Translations under genes and position numbers: made by a program
Shown here: positions 51,909-62,180 of the stretch, one piece after another
Layout: each line of letters starts with the position of its first letter
Numbering within the stretch: the stretch's first letter is position 1
Source: Flavobacterium yafengii
GTDB lineage: Bacteria > Bacteroidota > Bacteroidia > Flavobacteriales > Flavobacteriaceae
DNA length: 64,000 bases
Direction of reading: 5' to 3'
Assembly (NCBI RefSeq): GCF_030010375.1
Contig: NZ_JASCRY010000001.1
Location: forward strand, 372,001-436,000
The notes under the pieces: model-generated
Database searches by the model: none
The model's input: only the letters and a program-made list of their open reading frames with translations
What the model was told of the DNA's origin: nothing

Positions 51909-54293
51909 ATGAAAAAAGATTATTCCTCCATTTTTGCCTGTTTATTTATCCTAGGGATTCTGGGGTTGATTTACTTTACCATGATGCCGCATTGGACTTC
52001 AGACGAAGAAGGTTCTCTTTCTGAATTTTCGACCAAAAGAGCTTTAAACCAAGTAGAAGCCATTTCAAAACAACCCCATTATGTAGGTTCCAAAGAACAT
52101 GAAGTGGTTGCTAATTATCTCGTAAAAGAGTTGAACAAGTTAGGACTGGAAACTTCCGTTCAGGAAGGATATACCTTGAGCGATTGGGGAAATTTAGTAC
52201 AATCTAAAAATATATTGGCTCGCATAAAAGGAACTTCTAACGCTAAAGCTTTGTTATTGCTTTCCCATTATGACAGCGCACCACATTCCTACTCCAAAGG
52301 GGCGAGTGACGCAGGTTCTGGTGTAGCAACAATCCTGGAGAGTATTCGTGCTTTTTTATATTCTAAAACCCCTCATAAAAATGACATTATCATTCTGTTT
52401 TCGGATGCAGAAGAATTAGGATTAAATGGCGCAGCATTATTTGTAACCCAACACCAATGGGCAAAAGAAATAGGCTTGGTGCTTAATTTTGAAGCGCGTG
52501 GTTCTTCTGGACCCAGTTATATGTTGATGGAAACCAACAAGGGAAATGCCGGATTAGTAAAAGAGTTTGCTGCCGCAAAAGCCACTTTTCCGGTTTCAAA
52601 TTCCTTGATGTACAGCATTTATAAAATGTTACCCAATGATACCGATTTAACCGTTTTTAGAGAACAAGGCAATATTCAAGGGTATAATTTTGCTTTCATT
52701 GATGACCATTTTAACTATCACACAGCTCAGGACGATATCGATCATTTAAACAAAAATACGTTAGCGCACCAAGGCACGTATTTAATGCCTTTGTTAAATT
52801 ATTTCTCAAATGCCGATTTAAGTACTACGCAAGCCAGCGAAGATTACGTCTATTTTACCATTCCATATACTTTTATAAGCTATCCTTTTAGCTGGGTTTT
52901 ACCAATGGTGGTAATCGCATTAGCGCTATTTATTTTTCTACTTTTTTTAGGAAGAGCAAAGCGCATCTTATCATTCCGTGAAATTGGAAAAGGATTTATT
53001 CCGTTTTTAGGTTCCCTAATCGGTACCGGATTAATTACTTTTTTTGGTTGGAAAGGATTATTAGCCGTTTATCCGCAGTACAATGATTTACTTAACGGAT
53101 TTACGTATAACGGGCACGCTTACATTGCTGCATTTGTACTTTTGGCATTGGCGATAACTTTAGCCTTTTACAATCGTTTTTCTGCCAAAAAGGTTACTAT
53201 AAATCATTATGTAGCACCATTATTAATTTGGATTGTGATTAATGGAGCACTTGCTTTTAGTTTACAAGGAGCCGGATTCTTGATTATTCCGGTTTATTTT
53301 GGATTATTTTTATTCGCTGTATTTATCATTACCCAAAAATCCCGTAAAATACTAAGTCTTGTTTTTAGCATTCCTGCTTTAATAATTATTGCGCCTTTCA
53401 TCCAGATGTTTCCTATTGGTTTGGGACTAAAAGTACTGTTTGGAAGTGCTATTCTTACTGTTTTGACCTTTGGATTATTGTTGCCTGTTTTTGGGGCTTT
53501 CGCCAAAAAGGGAATCTGGTCTTTAGTGTTTTTTGTGCTTGCTATTGGCTTTTTTGCGAAAGCACATTCTGAATCCGGTTACGAATATGGAAAAGCCAAA
53601 TCAAACAGTTTGTTGTACATATACAATGCTGATACGGACCAAGCCAATTGGGCAACGTACGACACCAATCTTGATTCCTGGACCAAAGGCTATTTGGGTG
53701 AAAACCCGAAAAAAGCAACGACTTTAAACGAAACACCATTGTTCAGCAAATACAATTCCGGTTTTACGTATGCTGCCGAAGCTCCTAAAAAAGACATTCT
53801 GAAACCAAGTATCGTATTTCTGGAAGACAGAATTGTAGGCAATCAAAGGTATTTGAGAATAAAAATTTCCCCGAATAGAAACGTCAATCGCTATGATATT
53901 TTTGCCAATGAAAAAATGGTTATTCATAATTTCAAAGCAAATGGCGTGACCACATTAGGTCAGAAAAATTCACTTTACCAACGCAAAGGAAAGAAAATAT
54001 TGAGTTATTATGTCGTTGGAAACGCACCTTTAGAAATGCAGTTTAGCGTAAATTCCTCTACGATTTTAGATATGGAACTGATGGAAAGTTCTTTTGATTT
54101 AATGACTAATCCTTTATTTGGAATAGCCAAAAGAGAAAATTGGATGATGCCAACACCTTTTGTTTTGAATGATGCTGTGGTAATCAAACAAAAAATAAAG
54201 CCGACACCGGTTGTGGTTGCAAATGCTTTGAAAAGTGTTACTAATCCTGTAATAAAAGATAGTTTAACAGTTGTGAAAGACAGTTTAAAATAA
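51909..54293 (+). CDS. M28-family membrane metallopeptidase
   Basis: The 794 residues comprise one N-terminal helix (about 8-26), an M28 aminopeptidase domain (about 40-300), eight or so membrane helices (about 320-555) and a periplasmic beta-rich tail. Zinc-ligand and catalytic positions are visible: LLSHYDS (His120), GASDAGSG (Asp134), FSDAEELG (Glu168-169), FEARGSSGP and FNYHTAQDD. It probably trims peptides on the outer face of the inner membrane. It follows the zinc-ribbon gene by 23 bases and may belong to that operon. Confidence 0.92.
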   Translation: MKKDYSSIFACLFILGILGLIYFTMMPHWTSDEEGSLSEFSTKRALNQVEAISKQPHYVGSKEHEVVANYLVKELNKLGLETSVQEGYTLSDWGNLVQSKNILARIKGTSNAKALLLLSHYDSAPHSYSKGASDAGSGVATILESIRAFLYSKTPHKNDIIILFSDAEELGLNGAALFVTQHQWAKEIGLVLNFEARGSSGPSYMLMETNKGNAGLVKEFAAAKATFPVSNSLMYSIYKMLPNDTDLTVFREQGNIQGYNFAFIDDHFNYHTAQDDIDHLNKNTLAHQGTYLMPLLNYFSNADLSTTQASEDYVYFTIPYTFISYPFSWVLPMVVIALALFIFLLFLGRAKRILSFREIGKGFIPFLGSLIGTGLITFFGWKGLLAVYPQYNDLLNGFTYNGHAYIAAFVLLALAITLAFYNRFSAKKVTINHYVAPLLIWIVINGALAFSLQGAGFLIIPVYFGLFLFAVFIITQKSRKILSLVFSIPALIIIAPFIQMFPIGLGLKVLFGSAILTVLTFGLLLPVFGAFAKKGIWSLVFFVLAIGFFAKAHSESGYEYGKAKSNSLLYIYNADTDQANWATYDTNLDSWTKGYLGENPKKATTLNETPLFSKYNSGFTYAAEAPKKDILKPSIVFLEDRIVGNQRYLRIKISPNRNVNRYDIFANEKMVIHNFKANGVTTLGQKNSLYQRKGKKILSYYVVGNAPLEMQFSVNSSTILDMELMESSFDLMTNPLFGIAKRENWMMPTPFVLNDAVVIKQKIKPTPVVVANALKSVTNPVIKDSLTVVKDSLK

Positions 54294-54324
54294 CTTTAAT
54301 ACAACCAACTCTTTTACAAATCAT

Positions 54325-54834
54325 ATGCAAATAGCCACATTACAATCTAAAATACACGATATACAAGGACTAAAAGTGATACTTGACTTTGATCTTGCTA
54401 CGCTTTATGAAGTAGAAACTAAAGTTCTAAATCAAGCCGTAAAAAGAAACATCAAAAGATTTCCAAGTGACTTTATGTTTCGACTAACCATTGAAGAATA
54501 GGAAAGTATGCGGTCACAATTTGTGACCGCATACCAAAATAAACGAAATGTAACAGTAACCCCTTTTGCCTTTACAGAACAAGGAGTAGCGATGTTAAGT
54601 GGTATTTTAAATTCGGATGTGGCGATTCATGTAAATATTGTCATCATGCGTACTTTTGTCATGATTCGAAAATATGCTTTGGAACACAAAGAATTCAACG
54701 AAAAACTGCTTGAAATAGAAACCAAATATGACAAGAAATTTAGTGATGTGTATGAAGCTTTGAACTACCTCATCAAAAAAGACGAGAAAGAGAACACACA
54801 AAAAGAACGTAAACAAATTGGTTACAAAAAATAA
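54325..54834 (+). pseudogene. ORF6N domain protein interrupted by an in-frame stop
   Basis: From ATG 54325 the frame reads [20 protein letters not shown], then [20 protein letters not shown] and [17 protein letters not shown] follows at 54499-54501, and the same frame continues ESMRSQFVTAYQNKRNVTVTPFAFTEQGVAML to 54834. The whole is a typical ORF6N (phage antirepressor-like) protein of about 169 residues. The stop falls where relatives carry Trp (EEWESLRSQ), so one base change (TGG to TAG) explains it. A remnant of 108 residues could restart at ATG 54508. The stop overlaps nothing; the next gene begins 2 bases later. Confidence 0.85.
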
Positions 54835-54836
54835 AA

Positions 54837-55640
54837 ATGACAAAAATTAGTATTCTGGGTTGTGGTTGGTTGGGTTTGCCTTTGGCGAAAGCCTTATTAA
54901 AAAAGGACTATTTAGTAAAAGGCTCGACGACTTCAGAAGAGAAATTAGCAGTATTGAAAAATGCAGGAATTGAACCTTTTTTAATTGTGCTTTCAGAAAA
55001 TAAAACTACTGGAAGCGTAACCGATTTTCTGAAGAATTCTAAAATTTTAATCATCGATGTTCCACCAAAACTTCGCGGTTCAGGGACCGAAAATTTTGTT
55101 TCCAAGATTAGAAATGTAATTCCGTTTATAGAAAAACTAGCTGTCGAAAACGTACTTTTCATCAGTTCGACATCGGTTTATAATGATGGCGATGCGTTTG
55201 TTACTGAAGAAACAATTCCGAAACCGGAAACTGAAAGCGGTAAGCAATTGTTGGAGACCGAACAGCTATTGCTAAGCAATAGCAATTTCAAAACTACAGT
55301 ATTGCGTTTTGGGGGATTAATTGGCGAAAACCGTCATCCGATACATTTTCTGGCTGGTCGTGAGAATCTGGATAATCCGGATGCACCAATCAATTTAATT
55401 CATCAGGAAGATTGCATCGGCATAATTTTAAAAATCATAGAAAATAATTCTTGGAACCAAACTTTCAATGCGGTGACTCCTTACCATCCTTCGCGAGAAA
55501 TGTATTATACTCAAAAAGCTATAGCTTTGAATTTGGCTTTGCCAAAGTTTAATCATGAAAATAATTTTGGCAAAAAAATAATTTTGAGTGATACGTTAGA
55601 AAACGTTTTAAATTATACTTTTACGAAACCAAATTTATAA
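54837..55640 (+). CDS. NAD(P)-dependent epimerase/SDR-like protein (YeeZ-like)
   Basis: The 267 residues begin with a Rossmann motif ILGCGWLGLPLAKALLKK (GxGxxG), then VKGSTTSEEKLAVLKNAGIEP, FISSTSVYNDGD (Ser/Tyr of the extended SDR site) and VLRFGGLIGENRHP. This matches YeeZ-like atypical SDR proteins, whose substrates are unknown. A GTG-start EamA transporter follows 1 base after the stop, so the two are co-transcribed. Confidence 0.88.
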   Translation: MTKISILGCGWLGLPLAKALLKKDYLVKGSTTSEEKLAVLKNAGIEPFLIVLSENKTTGSVTDFLKNSKILIIDVPPKLRGSGTENFVSKIRNVIPFIEKLAVENVLFISSTSVYNDGDAFVTEETIPKPETESGKQLLETEQLLLSNSNFKTTVLRFGGLIGENRHPIHFLAGRENLDNPDAPINLIHQEDCIGIILKIIENNSWNQTFNAVTPYHPSREMYYTQKAIALNLALPKFNHENNFGKKIILSDTLENVLNYTFTKPNL

Positions 55641-55641
55641 T

Positions 55642-56583
55642 GTGAAAACTAAAATTAAGAATGCTGTTTCGTCTAAAGTTAATGCCATTGGATTACCTAT
55701 TTTGGCTTTATGCTGGGTTAGTTTTTTTTGGGGAACTACTTGGATTGCTTCAAAAGAAGGCGTAAAACACATGCCGGCGTTACAACTTGCTGCCATTAGA
55801 CAATTCATTGGCGGATTGCTGTATATTTCCTTTTTCTTGTTCAAAAAAACTCCTTGGCCAAAAGGAAAACAATGGAAAACCATTATTATTTTAAGCATCC
55901 TTAATTTTGTTTTGAGTAACGGATTAAGCACTTGGGGCGTGAAATACATCAGTAGCGGACTGGGAGCGATCATTGGTGCTCTTGTTCCTTTATGGATTGT
56001 AATCATTACTTTTTTTAGGGGGGAGCGACTGGCACGATTAACGGTTATTGGTTTAATTATCAGTTTTGGTGGCGTTTGCGTTATCTTTTACGATCATTTG
56101 AGTGATTTTATGATTCCTGATTTTAGATTTGGGATTATACTGTCATTAATCGCTACATTAACTTGGGCATTTGGCTCGTTATATACGAAGAAAAAAGCAG
56201 CCAGTTTTAATCCGTATTTTAGTTTGGGACTACAAATGTTTATATCCAGTATTTTACTTTTTGCGTACAATGGAGCAACAGGGACTTCCGTTAGTTTGAA
56301 TACCATTCCAGCGATTTCGTGGTGGTCGATTGCCTATTTAGTTGTTTTTGGTTCTGTACTTACTTTCATTGCCTTTATCTATGCGCTTCAAAATCTTCCT
56401 GCAGAAATAAGCAGTATTTATTCGTATATCAACCCAATTATAGCCGTGATTTTAGGCGCTATGATTTTTGGTGAAACACTCAATGTAGCCATTGCCATAG
56501 GTGGCGGAGTTACGTTGTTTGGATTGTATATGGTGAATTATTCGTTGAGAAAAACACGTAAAAATAGTAGTGAAATACTATAA
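55642..56583 (+). CDS. EamA-family (DMT) transporter, GTG start
   Basis: A 313-residue inner-membrane protein with ten helices in two EamA repeats: LCWVSFFWGTTWIASKEGVKHMPALQLAAIRQFIGG (parts), YISSGLGAIIGALVPLWIVIIT and AEISSIYSYINPIIAVILGAMIFGE. The upstream TAA leaves no ATG, so GTG at 55642 is the start. The substrate is unknown. It is coupled to the SDR-like gene and ended by a bidirectional terminator. Confidence 0.88.
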   Translation: MKTKIKNAVSSKVNAIGLPILALCWVSFFWGTTWIASKEGVKHMPALQLAAIRQFIGGLLYISFFLFKKTPWPKGKQWKTIIILSILNFVLSNGLSTWGVKYISSGLGAIIGALVPLWIVIITFFRGERLARLTVIGLIISFGGVCVIFYDHLSDFMIPDFRFGIILSLIATLTWAFGSLYTKKKAASFNPYFSLGLQMFISSILLFAYNGATGTSVSLNTIPAISWWSIAYLVVFGSVLTFIAFIYALQNLPAEISSIYSYINPIIAVILGAMIFGETLNVAIAIGGGVTLFGLYMVNYSLRKTRKNSSEIL

Positions 56584-56587
56584 AACA

Positions 56588-56621
56588 AAAAATCCCATCC
56601 GACTGAACGAATGGGATTTTT
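56588..56621. terminator. Bidirectional terminator
   Basis: AAAAATCCCAT and ATGGGATTTTT form an 11-bp stem around a 12-base loop, between the convergent EamA and M13 peptidase genes. Confidence 0.85.
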
Positions 56622-56639
56622 ATAAATTTTAAAATCAAA

Positions 56640-58703
56640 TTACCAAATTCTTACACGCTTTTCAGGTGCAATATACATTCCGTCAGTTGCTTTGATATCG
56701 AATGCTTTATAGAACGTATCTATATTTTGCAAAGGAACATAAGCACGGTACATTCCTGGAGAATGCGGGTCTGTTTTTACTTGGTTTTTCAAGGCTTCAT
56801 CACGCATTTTTGAACGCCAGATAGTCGACCAAGAAATAAAGAAACGCTGCTCTGGAGTATATCCGTCGATTAATCCCGGATTTCCATTTTCTTTCAAATA
56901 CAATTGTAAACCATCATAAGCAGCATTTACTCCACCTAAATCTCCAATATTTTCTCCTAAAGTAAATTTACCATCTACAAAAGTTCCCGGAATAGGTTGC
57001 AAAGCGCTGTATTGAGCGGCAAGTGCTCCTGTTAATGCTGAAAATTGTTTCAAATCTTCTGCAGTCCACCAGTCTACTAAGTTTCCGTCAGCATTGTAAC
57101 GGGAACCTGAATCATCAAAACCATGTGAAATTTCGTGGCCAATAACTCCTCCAATTCCACCATAATTTACTGCTTCATCCGCTTGGTAATTGTAAAAAGG
57201 CGGTTGTAAAATTGCTGCCGGGAATACAATCTCGTTATTTGAAGGATTGTAATAGGCATTTACCGTTTGCGGAGACATTCCCCATTTTTCTTTATCAACT
57301 GGTTTGTTCAACTCAGCAATATTCTCATTGAAACGCCATTGCGCCATACTTTTAGCGTTTTCAAAATAAGTTCCGCCTTCTTCTGGACTTTTAATCGTCA
57401 AGGCTGAATAATCTTTCCATTTGTCAGGATAACCAATTTTAATTCTTGATTTATGCAGTTTAGCAAGCGCGCTTACCTTTGTTTCTGCAGACATCCAAGA
57501 CAAATTATTGATTCTGTTTTCGAAAGCTGAAAATATATTTTTGATCATTTTCTCCGCTTTGGCTTTGGCTTCAGCCGGAAATTTTTTCTCTACATATAAT
57601 TTTCCTAACGCTTCTCCAACCGCACCGTTGATGGTTTGAAGTGCTCTTTCGTCACGTGGTCTTTGACTTACTGCACCCGTTAACGTTCTTCCGTAAAACT
57701 CCCAGTTTGCGTTTTCAATTTCAGTTGACAATTGGCTTGAAGCTCTGTTCAATAAACTCCAACGCATGTATGCTTTCCAGTCTTCTACTTTATTTTCTTT
57801 AAATATAGTTTCTAGCGCAGTCATGTATTTAGGTTGCGATACAATAACGGTATCTACTTTTGCTAATCCAATTTTTGTGAAATAATTATTCCAGTTGATT
57901 GATGGAGTTAATTTACTCAACTCATTCAATGTCATCGGATTGTAAGACTTACGACGGTCTCTGCGTTCTACTCTGTCTAATCTTGGTTTAGACATGGCAA
58001 TTTCAAGAGCCAGGATTTTTTCAGCATTCATTTTTGCAACTGCTGGTTTATCACCAAGGTATTGCAACATTTTAGCAACGTGTAAAAGATATTTCGCACG
58101 TTTCTCTTTGGAATCGGCATCTTCAGAAACATAATAATCTCTGTCTGGCAAACCTACTCCTCCAGGACCTAAATTAATCACGTTTCTACTGCTGTTCTTC
58201 GCATCAGTTCCTACGCCAGCACCCATAAAACCGATACCACCGATAGGTTCCATCTCAATCATTAATGCTTCTAAATCTTTTGCGTTTTTAACTGCATCAA
58301 TTTTTTTTAAGTACGGTTTCAAAGGCGCTATACCTAACTTATTTCGTCCTACGGTATCAAGAATAGATTTGTATAAGTTAATCGCTTTTCCTTGATCTGT
58401 ATTCGATTTGTAGCTTGGATTTGTTGTAGCTTCTTTTAGAATTGCCAATGCATCCGCATCCGTTTTTTGACGCAATTCATCAAAACTACCCCAACGGGTT
58501 CTATCAGCTGGAATTTCTGTATTATCCAACCAAGTTCCGTTTACATAACGAAAGAAGTCATTGCTTGGCTTTACATCCTTATCCATGTAATTCACATTGA
58601 TTCCCGGTTCTTTAGCTGCCGGAGCATTCTGAGCTTGACTCACCGCAAAACCCATGATTGCGGGAATCACAAAAAGCAATTGCTTATTGCTGGTTTTTTT
58701 CAT
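56640..58703 (-). CDS. pepO: M13-family (neprilysin-like) zinc endopeptidase
   Basis: The 687-residue exported peptidase (signal peptide MKKTSNKQLLFVIPAIMGFAVSQAQ) has the M13 N-domain (VNGTWLDNTEIPADRTRWGSFDEL in parts). The catalytic domain has NAYYNPSNNEIVFPAAILQPPF, the zinc motif HEISH (523-527) and ENIGDLGG with the third ligand Glu. The length is usual for bacterial PepO. It cleaves oligopeptides in the periplasm. A TAGCTTTG box lies upstream at 58730-58737. Confidence 0.95.
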   Translation of the reverse strand: MKKTSNKQLLFVIPAIMGFAVSQAQNAPAAKEPGINVNYMDKDVKPSNDFFRYVNGTWLDNTEIPADRTRWGSFDELRQKTDADALAILKEATTNPSYKSNTDQGKAINLYKSILDTVGRNKLGIAPLKPYLKKIDAVKNAKDLEALMIEMEPIGGIGFMGAGVGTDAKNSSRNVINLGPGGVGLPDRDYYVSEDADSKEKRAKYLLHVAKMLQYLGDKPAVAKMNAEKILALEIAMSKPRLDRVERRDRRKSYNPMTLNELSKLTPSINWNNYFTKIGLAKVDTVIVSQPKYMTALETIFKENKVEDWKAYMRWSLLNRASSQLSTEIENANWEFYGRTLTGAVSQRPRDERALQTINGAVGEALGKLYVEKKFPAEAKAKAEKMIKNIFSAFENRINNLSWMSAETKVSALAKLHKSRIKIGYPDKWKDYSALTIKSPEEGGTYFENAKSMAQWRFNENIAELNKPVDKEKWGMSPQTVNAYYNPSNNEIVFPAAILQPPFYNYQADEAVNYGGIGGVIGHEISHGFDDSGSRYNADGNLVDWWTAEDLKQFSALTGALAAQYSALQPIPGTFVDGKFTLGENIGDLGGVNAAYDGLQLYLKENGNPGLIDGYTPEQRFFISWSTIWRSKMRDEALKNQVKTDPHSPGMYRAYVPLQNIDTFYKAFDIKATDGMYIAPEKRVRIW

Positions 58704-58729
58704 TTTTTTTAGTTTTTTAGTTATCTTAA

Positions 58730-58737
58730 CAAAGCTA
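58730..58737 (-). promoter_or_regulatory. -7 box for the M13 peptidase gene
   Basis: TAGCTTTG on the minus strand matches TAnnTTTG, 26 bases before the ATG. Confidence 0.45.
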
Positions 58738-58915
58738 TTAATAAATAATTTGATTTTTAGTTAAAAATAATTATTTACGAATACATCTTTATTTGACTCC
58801 AAAATTTCTAAAAGGTTTAATTAAAAAAAGACATTAATTTCACATCCTTCCTTTCGAAGGAATCTATCCCAAATAAGATTGTGTTAATTTGAATTAAAAA
58901 CAAATCTCGTTTTCG

Positions 58916-58923
58916 TATTTTTG
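58916..58923 (+). promoter_or_regulatory. -7 box for the SCO gene
   Basis: TATTTTTG matches TAnnTTTG. The last three bases are the TTG of a longer possible start (58921), so translation must begin at the ATG at 58939. Confidence 0.6.
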
Positions 58924-58938
58924 CATCAAAATAGCGTT

Positions 58939-59604
58939 ATGTTAGAATTTTTCAAAAAATACCGACTCTTTTTCGGGGTCTTCATTGTTCTTTCGGCAAT
59001 CATTTTATCCTTATTTTATTCGGCTTTAAAGCCAAAAAAAACACTTCCCATTTATAATCCTGCGGATGTAAATCCTGAATTAGTGGACAGCACCGTTCAA
59101 TACAAAAGCAAGTATCATACGATTGCTGATTTTTCGTTTATCAACCAAAACGGGGAAACCATCACCCAAAAAGATTACGAAGGCAAAATATATGTAGCTG
59201 ATTTTTTCTTTACTACTTGCGGTTCCATTTGTCCAAAGATGACTACCAATTTATCGGATATTCAAAAAGCTTTCGCTAATAATCCAAAGGTAAAATTATT
59301 ATCATTTACCGTTTTCCCAGAGACTGACAGCGTTCCGGTTTTGAAGGCTTACGCCAAAAAACACCATGTTAACGATGCCAAATGGAACTTAGTAACCGGA
59401 GACAAAAAAGAAATCTACACGATGGCCAGAAAATCCTATTTGGCCGTAAAACTGGGGAAACCAAGTGAACTATATGATATGGTTCACACCGAAAATTTTG
59501 TTTTGGTCGATACTAAAAAAAGAGTTCGTGGCTTTTATGACGGCACCAATAAGGAAGATATCAAGCGATTAATCGAAGATATTACTTTTTTGAGCAACGA
59601 ATAA
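58939..59604 (+). CDS. SCO1/SenC-family copper chaperone
   Basis: SCO proteins deliver copper to cytochrome c oxidase CuA or act as thiol reductases there. The start is at 58939 (MLEFFKKYRLFFGVFIVL), giving 221 residues with one N-terminal membrane anchor (about 8-28) and a thioredoxin-like domain. The copper site is complete: FFFTTCGSICPKM (CxxxC) and MVHTENFVLVD (His). It is monocistronic and lies upstream of feoAB. Confidence 0.93.
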   Translation: MLEFFKKYRLFFGVFIVLSAIILSLFYSALKPKKTLPIYNPADVNPELVDSTVQYKSKYHTIADFSFINQNGETITQKDYEGKIYVADFFFTTCGSICPKMTTNLSDIQKAFANNPKVKLLSFTVFPETDSVPVLKAYAKKHHVNDAKWNLVTGDKKEIYTMARKSYLAVKLGKPSELYDMVHTENFVLVDTKKRVRGFYDGTNKEDIKRLIEDITFLSNE

Positions 59605-59704
59605 AACTTTTTAAGACTGCATAAGTCCCTTATAATCTGATCGAAAAATCCAGCAAAATAAACTATTACCCCATTCTTAAAATTATCTAAAAAAACTACA
59701 AAAT

Positions 59705-59716
59705 TGATAATTATCA
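59705..59716. promoter_or_regulatory. Fur-box-like palindrome upstream of feoA
   Basis: TGATAATTATCA is a perfect 12-base palindrome made of GATAAT-type half-sites, 23 bases before the feoA -7 box. This matches the style of a Fur operator. No regulator gene is in the window. Confidence 0.5.
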
Positions 59717-59738
59717 TTTTTTTTAGTTTTATAATATG

Positions 59739-59746
59739 TACTTTTG
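59739..59746 (+). promoter_or_regulatory. -7 box for feoA-feoB
   Basis: TACTTTTG matches TAnnTTTG, 26 bases before the feoA start. TCTAAATAAGAC follows at 59761, the same word that starts a palindrome upstream of the TonB receptor at 62181. Confidence 0.55.
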
Positions 59747-59772
59747 CAATCTTAATTCAATCTAAATAAGAC

Positions 59773-60012
59773 TTGCAAACAACGATACATTCTCTAAAAA
59801 AAGGTGAAAAGGCCATTATCAAAGATTTTGATATTGACATTGTTCCGTTGAAATTACTAGAAATGGGTTGTCTGCCGGGAAATATGGTTGAACTCCTTCA
59901 AATTGCTCCTTTTGGCGATCCTTTATACCTTAATATTAATGGATCACACGTTGCTATCCGCGTGGAAACAGCCCGTGAGATTGAAGTTGAAATACTAAAA
60001 AACAACTTATAA
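59773..60012 (+). CDS. feoA: Ferrous iron transport protein A (TTG start)
   Basis: FeoA is a small cytoplasmic SH3-like protein that supports FeoB in Fe2+ uptake. The 79 residues fit the family: HSLKKGEKAIIKDF, LEMGCLPGNMVELLQIAPFGDP and HVAIRVETAREIEV. No ATG fits the conserved N-terminus, so TTG at 59773 is the start. Its last base is shared with the feoB ATG (TAATG), so the two are translationally coupled. Confidence 0.93.
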   Translation: MQTTIHSLKKGEKAIIKDFDIDIVPLKLLEMGCLPGNMVELLQIAPFGDPLYLNINGSHVAIRVETAREIEVEILKNNL

Positions 60013-62111
60013 TGACCAATCAAAATATCAATGTTGCTTTAATTGGGAATCCTAATACAGGAAAAACTTCGGTTTTTAATCAGTTGACAGGCCTTAATCA
60101 ACAAGTAGGAAACTACCCTGGAATTACGGTTGAAAAGAAGATTGGTTTTTGTAAATTACCCAATAATGCCAAAGCTAATATTCTGGACTTACCCGGAACA
60201 TACAGCTTGAACGCCAGTTCGATTGATGAAAATGTTGTCATTGAATTATTGCTGAATAAAAATGATAAATTATATCCGGACGTAGCGCTAGTCGTTACTG
60301 ATGTTGAAAATCTAAAACGAAATTTACTACTTTTTACCCAAATAAAAGATCTTGAAATTCCAACAATATTAGTCATCAACATGGCTGATAGAATGAAATT
60401 TAAAGGAATCACATTAGACATTCCTTATCTTGAGGAGCATTTAAAAACAAAAATTGCACTCATCAGTTCCAGAAAAGGTTTTGGAATCGATGAATTGAAA
60501 AAATTGATTGTCAGTTACAAAACCATTTCAAGCGAACCGTGTTTGAATGCCTCCAGTATTGATCCAGAATATTTCAATACGCTTCGCAAAACATTTCCAA
60601 ACCAACTGTTGTATAAATTATGGTTGGTCATCACGCAAGACGTAAACTTCCTGAATTTAGATCGAAATGAAATTAGAAGTTCGTTTACTAAATCGCATTC
60701 GGATTTAAAGCGTTTGCAACAAAAAGAAACCATAAAACGCTATCAATTCATCAATGATGTTTTGAAAGAAGGATTAAAAATTGACACCACTATTGCTAAA
60801 GATTTCCGCAGCAAACTTGATCGCGTTCTGACACACAAAGTATGGGGATATGTAATTTTCTTCCTGATTTTGTTTGTTATTTTCCAATCTATTTTCGAAT
60901 GGTCTAAAATTCCAATGGATTTTATTGATGCTTCTTTTGCCTCATTGAGTACACTTGCTGCCGAAGAATTACCGGCGGGAGTTTTAACCAATTTAATTTC
61001 GCAGGGAATCATTCCTGGAATAGGTGGAATCTTGATATTTATCCCACAAATCGCGTTCCTGTTTATGTTTATTTCGATTCTTGAAGAAAGTGGTTACATG
61101 AGCCGAGTCGTTTTTCTGATGGATAAAATCATGCGGAAATTTGGTTTATCGGGCAAAAGTGTGGTGCCGCTTATTTCTGGGACAGCCTGTGCTATTCCTG
61201 CAATTATGGCTACCCGAAACATCGAAAACTGGAAAGAAAGATTAATCACCATTCTGGTAACTCCATTTACAACCTGTTCTGCCAGATTACCGGTTTATGC
61301 CATTATTATTGCGCTGGTAATTCCGGACAATCGCGTTTTTGGCTTTCTGAACATGCAAGGAATGACCTTAATGTTGTTGTACCTTTTGGGTTTTGGAATG
61401 GCTATTTTTTCGGCTTACATTTTGAATAAAATCCTTAAAATAAAAGGAAAAACATACTTCGTGGTAGAAATGCCGAATTATAAATTACCCCTTTTCAAGA
61501 ACGTGGGAATCAATGTAATCGAAAAAACCAAAGCTTTTATTTTTGGTGCAGGAAAAATCATTTTAGCGATTTCTATTGTATTGTGGTTTTTAGCTTCTTA
61601 TGGACCAGGTGAAAAATTCAATAATGCAGAAACAATCGTTACTGAAAACACCAAGCAAAATCCGTTGGCAGAAGCAGAATTTGAGAATGCTGTGGCTTCA
61701 CAAAAACTGGAGAATTCCTACATCGGGTTAATGGGAAAAGCCATTGAACCTGCTATTTCTCCACTGGGTTATGACTGGAAAATAGGAATTGCTATTATCA
61801 GTTCCTTTGCTGCCAGAGAGGTATTTGTGGGAACATTGGCTACAATTTACAGCGTAGGTGGCAGTGATAACGAAGTCACAATAAAAAATAAAATGGCCGC
61901 CGAAATTAATCCGGTTACAGGAGAAAAAGTTTTCAATTTTGCATCAGGAATATCACTATTACTGTTTTATGCTTTTGCTTTGCAATGTGCCAGTACACTT
62001 GCCGTTACTAAAAAAGAAACCAATTCATGGAAATGGCCGGCTGGACAATTAATCTTCATGTCTGGGTTTGCTTATGTTGTAGCTTTACTGGCCTATCAAA
62101 TTCTAAAATAA
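60012..62111 (+). CDS. feoB: Ferrous iron transport protein B
   Basis: FeoB is the inner-membrane Fe2+ transporter with a GTPase domain. In the 699 residues the G-motifs are GNPNTGKT (12-19), the switch region NYPGITVEKK, LDLPGTYSL (58-66) and NMAD. Membrane Gate motifs follow in the C-terminal part, with ISGTACAIPAIMATR and FTTCSARLPVYAIIIALV (conserved Cys). The length is normal. It is followed after 122 bases by a TonB-dependent receptor that is probably iron-related. Confidence 0.97.
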   Translation: MTNQNINVALIGNPNTGKTSVFNQLTGLNQQVGNYPGITVEKKIGFCKLPNNAKANILDLPGTYSLNASSIDENVVIELLLNKNDKLYPDVALVVTDVENLKRNLLLFTQIKDLEIPTILVINMADRMKFKGITLDIPYLEEHLKTKIALISSRKGFGIDELKKLIVSYKTISSEPCLNASSIDPEYFNTLRKTFPNQLLYKLWLVITQDVNFLNLDRNEIRSSFTKSHSDLKRLQQKETIKRYQFINDVLKEGLKIDTTIAKDFRSKLDRVLTHKVWGYVIFFLILFVIFQSIFEWSKIPMDFIDASFASLSTLAAEELPAGVLTNLISQGIIPGIGGILIFIPQIAFLFMFISILEESGYMSRVVFLMDKIMRKFGLSGKSVVPLISGTACAIPAIMATRNIENWKERLITILVTPFTTCSARLPVYAIIIALVIPDNRVFGFLNMQGMTLMLLYLLGFGMAIFSAYILNKILKIKGKTYFVVEMPNYKLPLFKNVGINVIEKTKAFIFGAGKIILAISIVLWFLASYGPGEKFNNAETIVTENTKQNPLAEAEFENAVASQKLENSYIGLMGKAIEPAISPLGYDWKIGIAIISSFAAREVFVGTLATIYSVGGSDNEVTIKNKMAAEINPVTGEKVFNFASGISLLLFYAFALQCASTLAVTKKETNSWKWPAGQLIFMSGFAYVVALLAYQILK

Positions 62112-62180
62112 ATCCAATACTTTTTCTATCACAATAAATCAACAAGAGTTAAATTATAAATTTTTATTATTTTTAATTTG

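Noticed and set aside
58921..58938. TTG start of the SCO gene at 58921
   Set aside because: The TTG is the end of the TATTTTTG -7 box, so it would not be in the transcript; ATG 58939 gives the expected membrane anchor.
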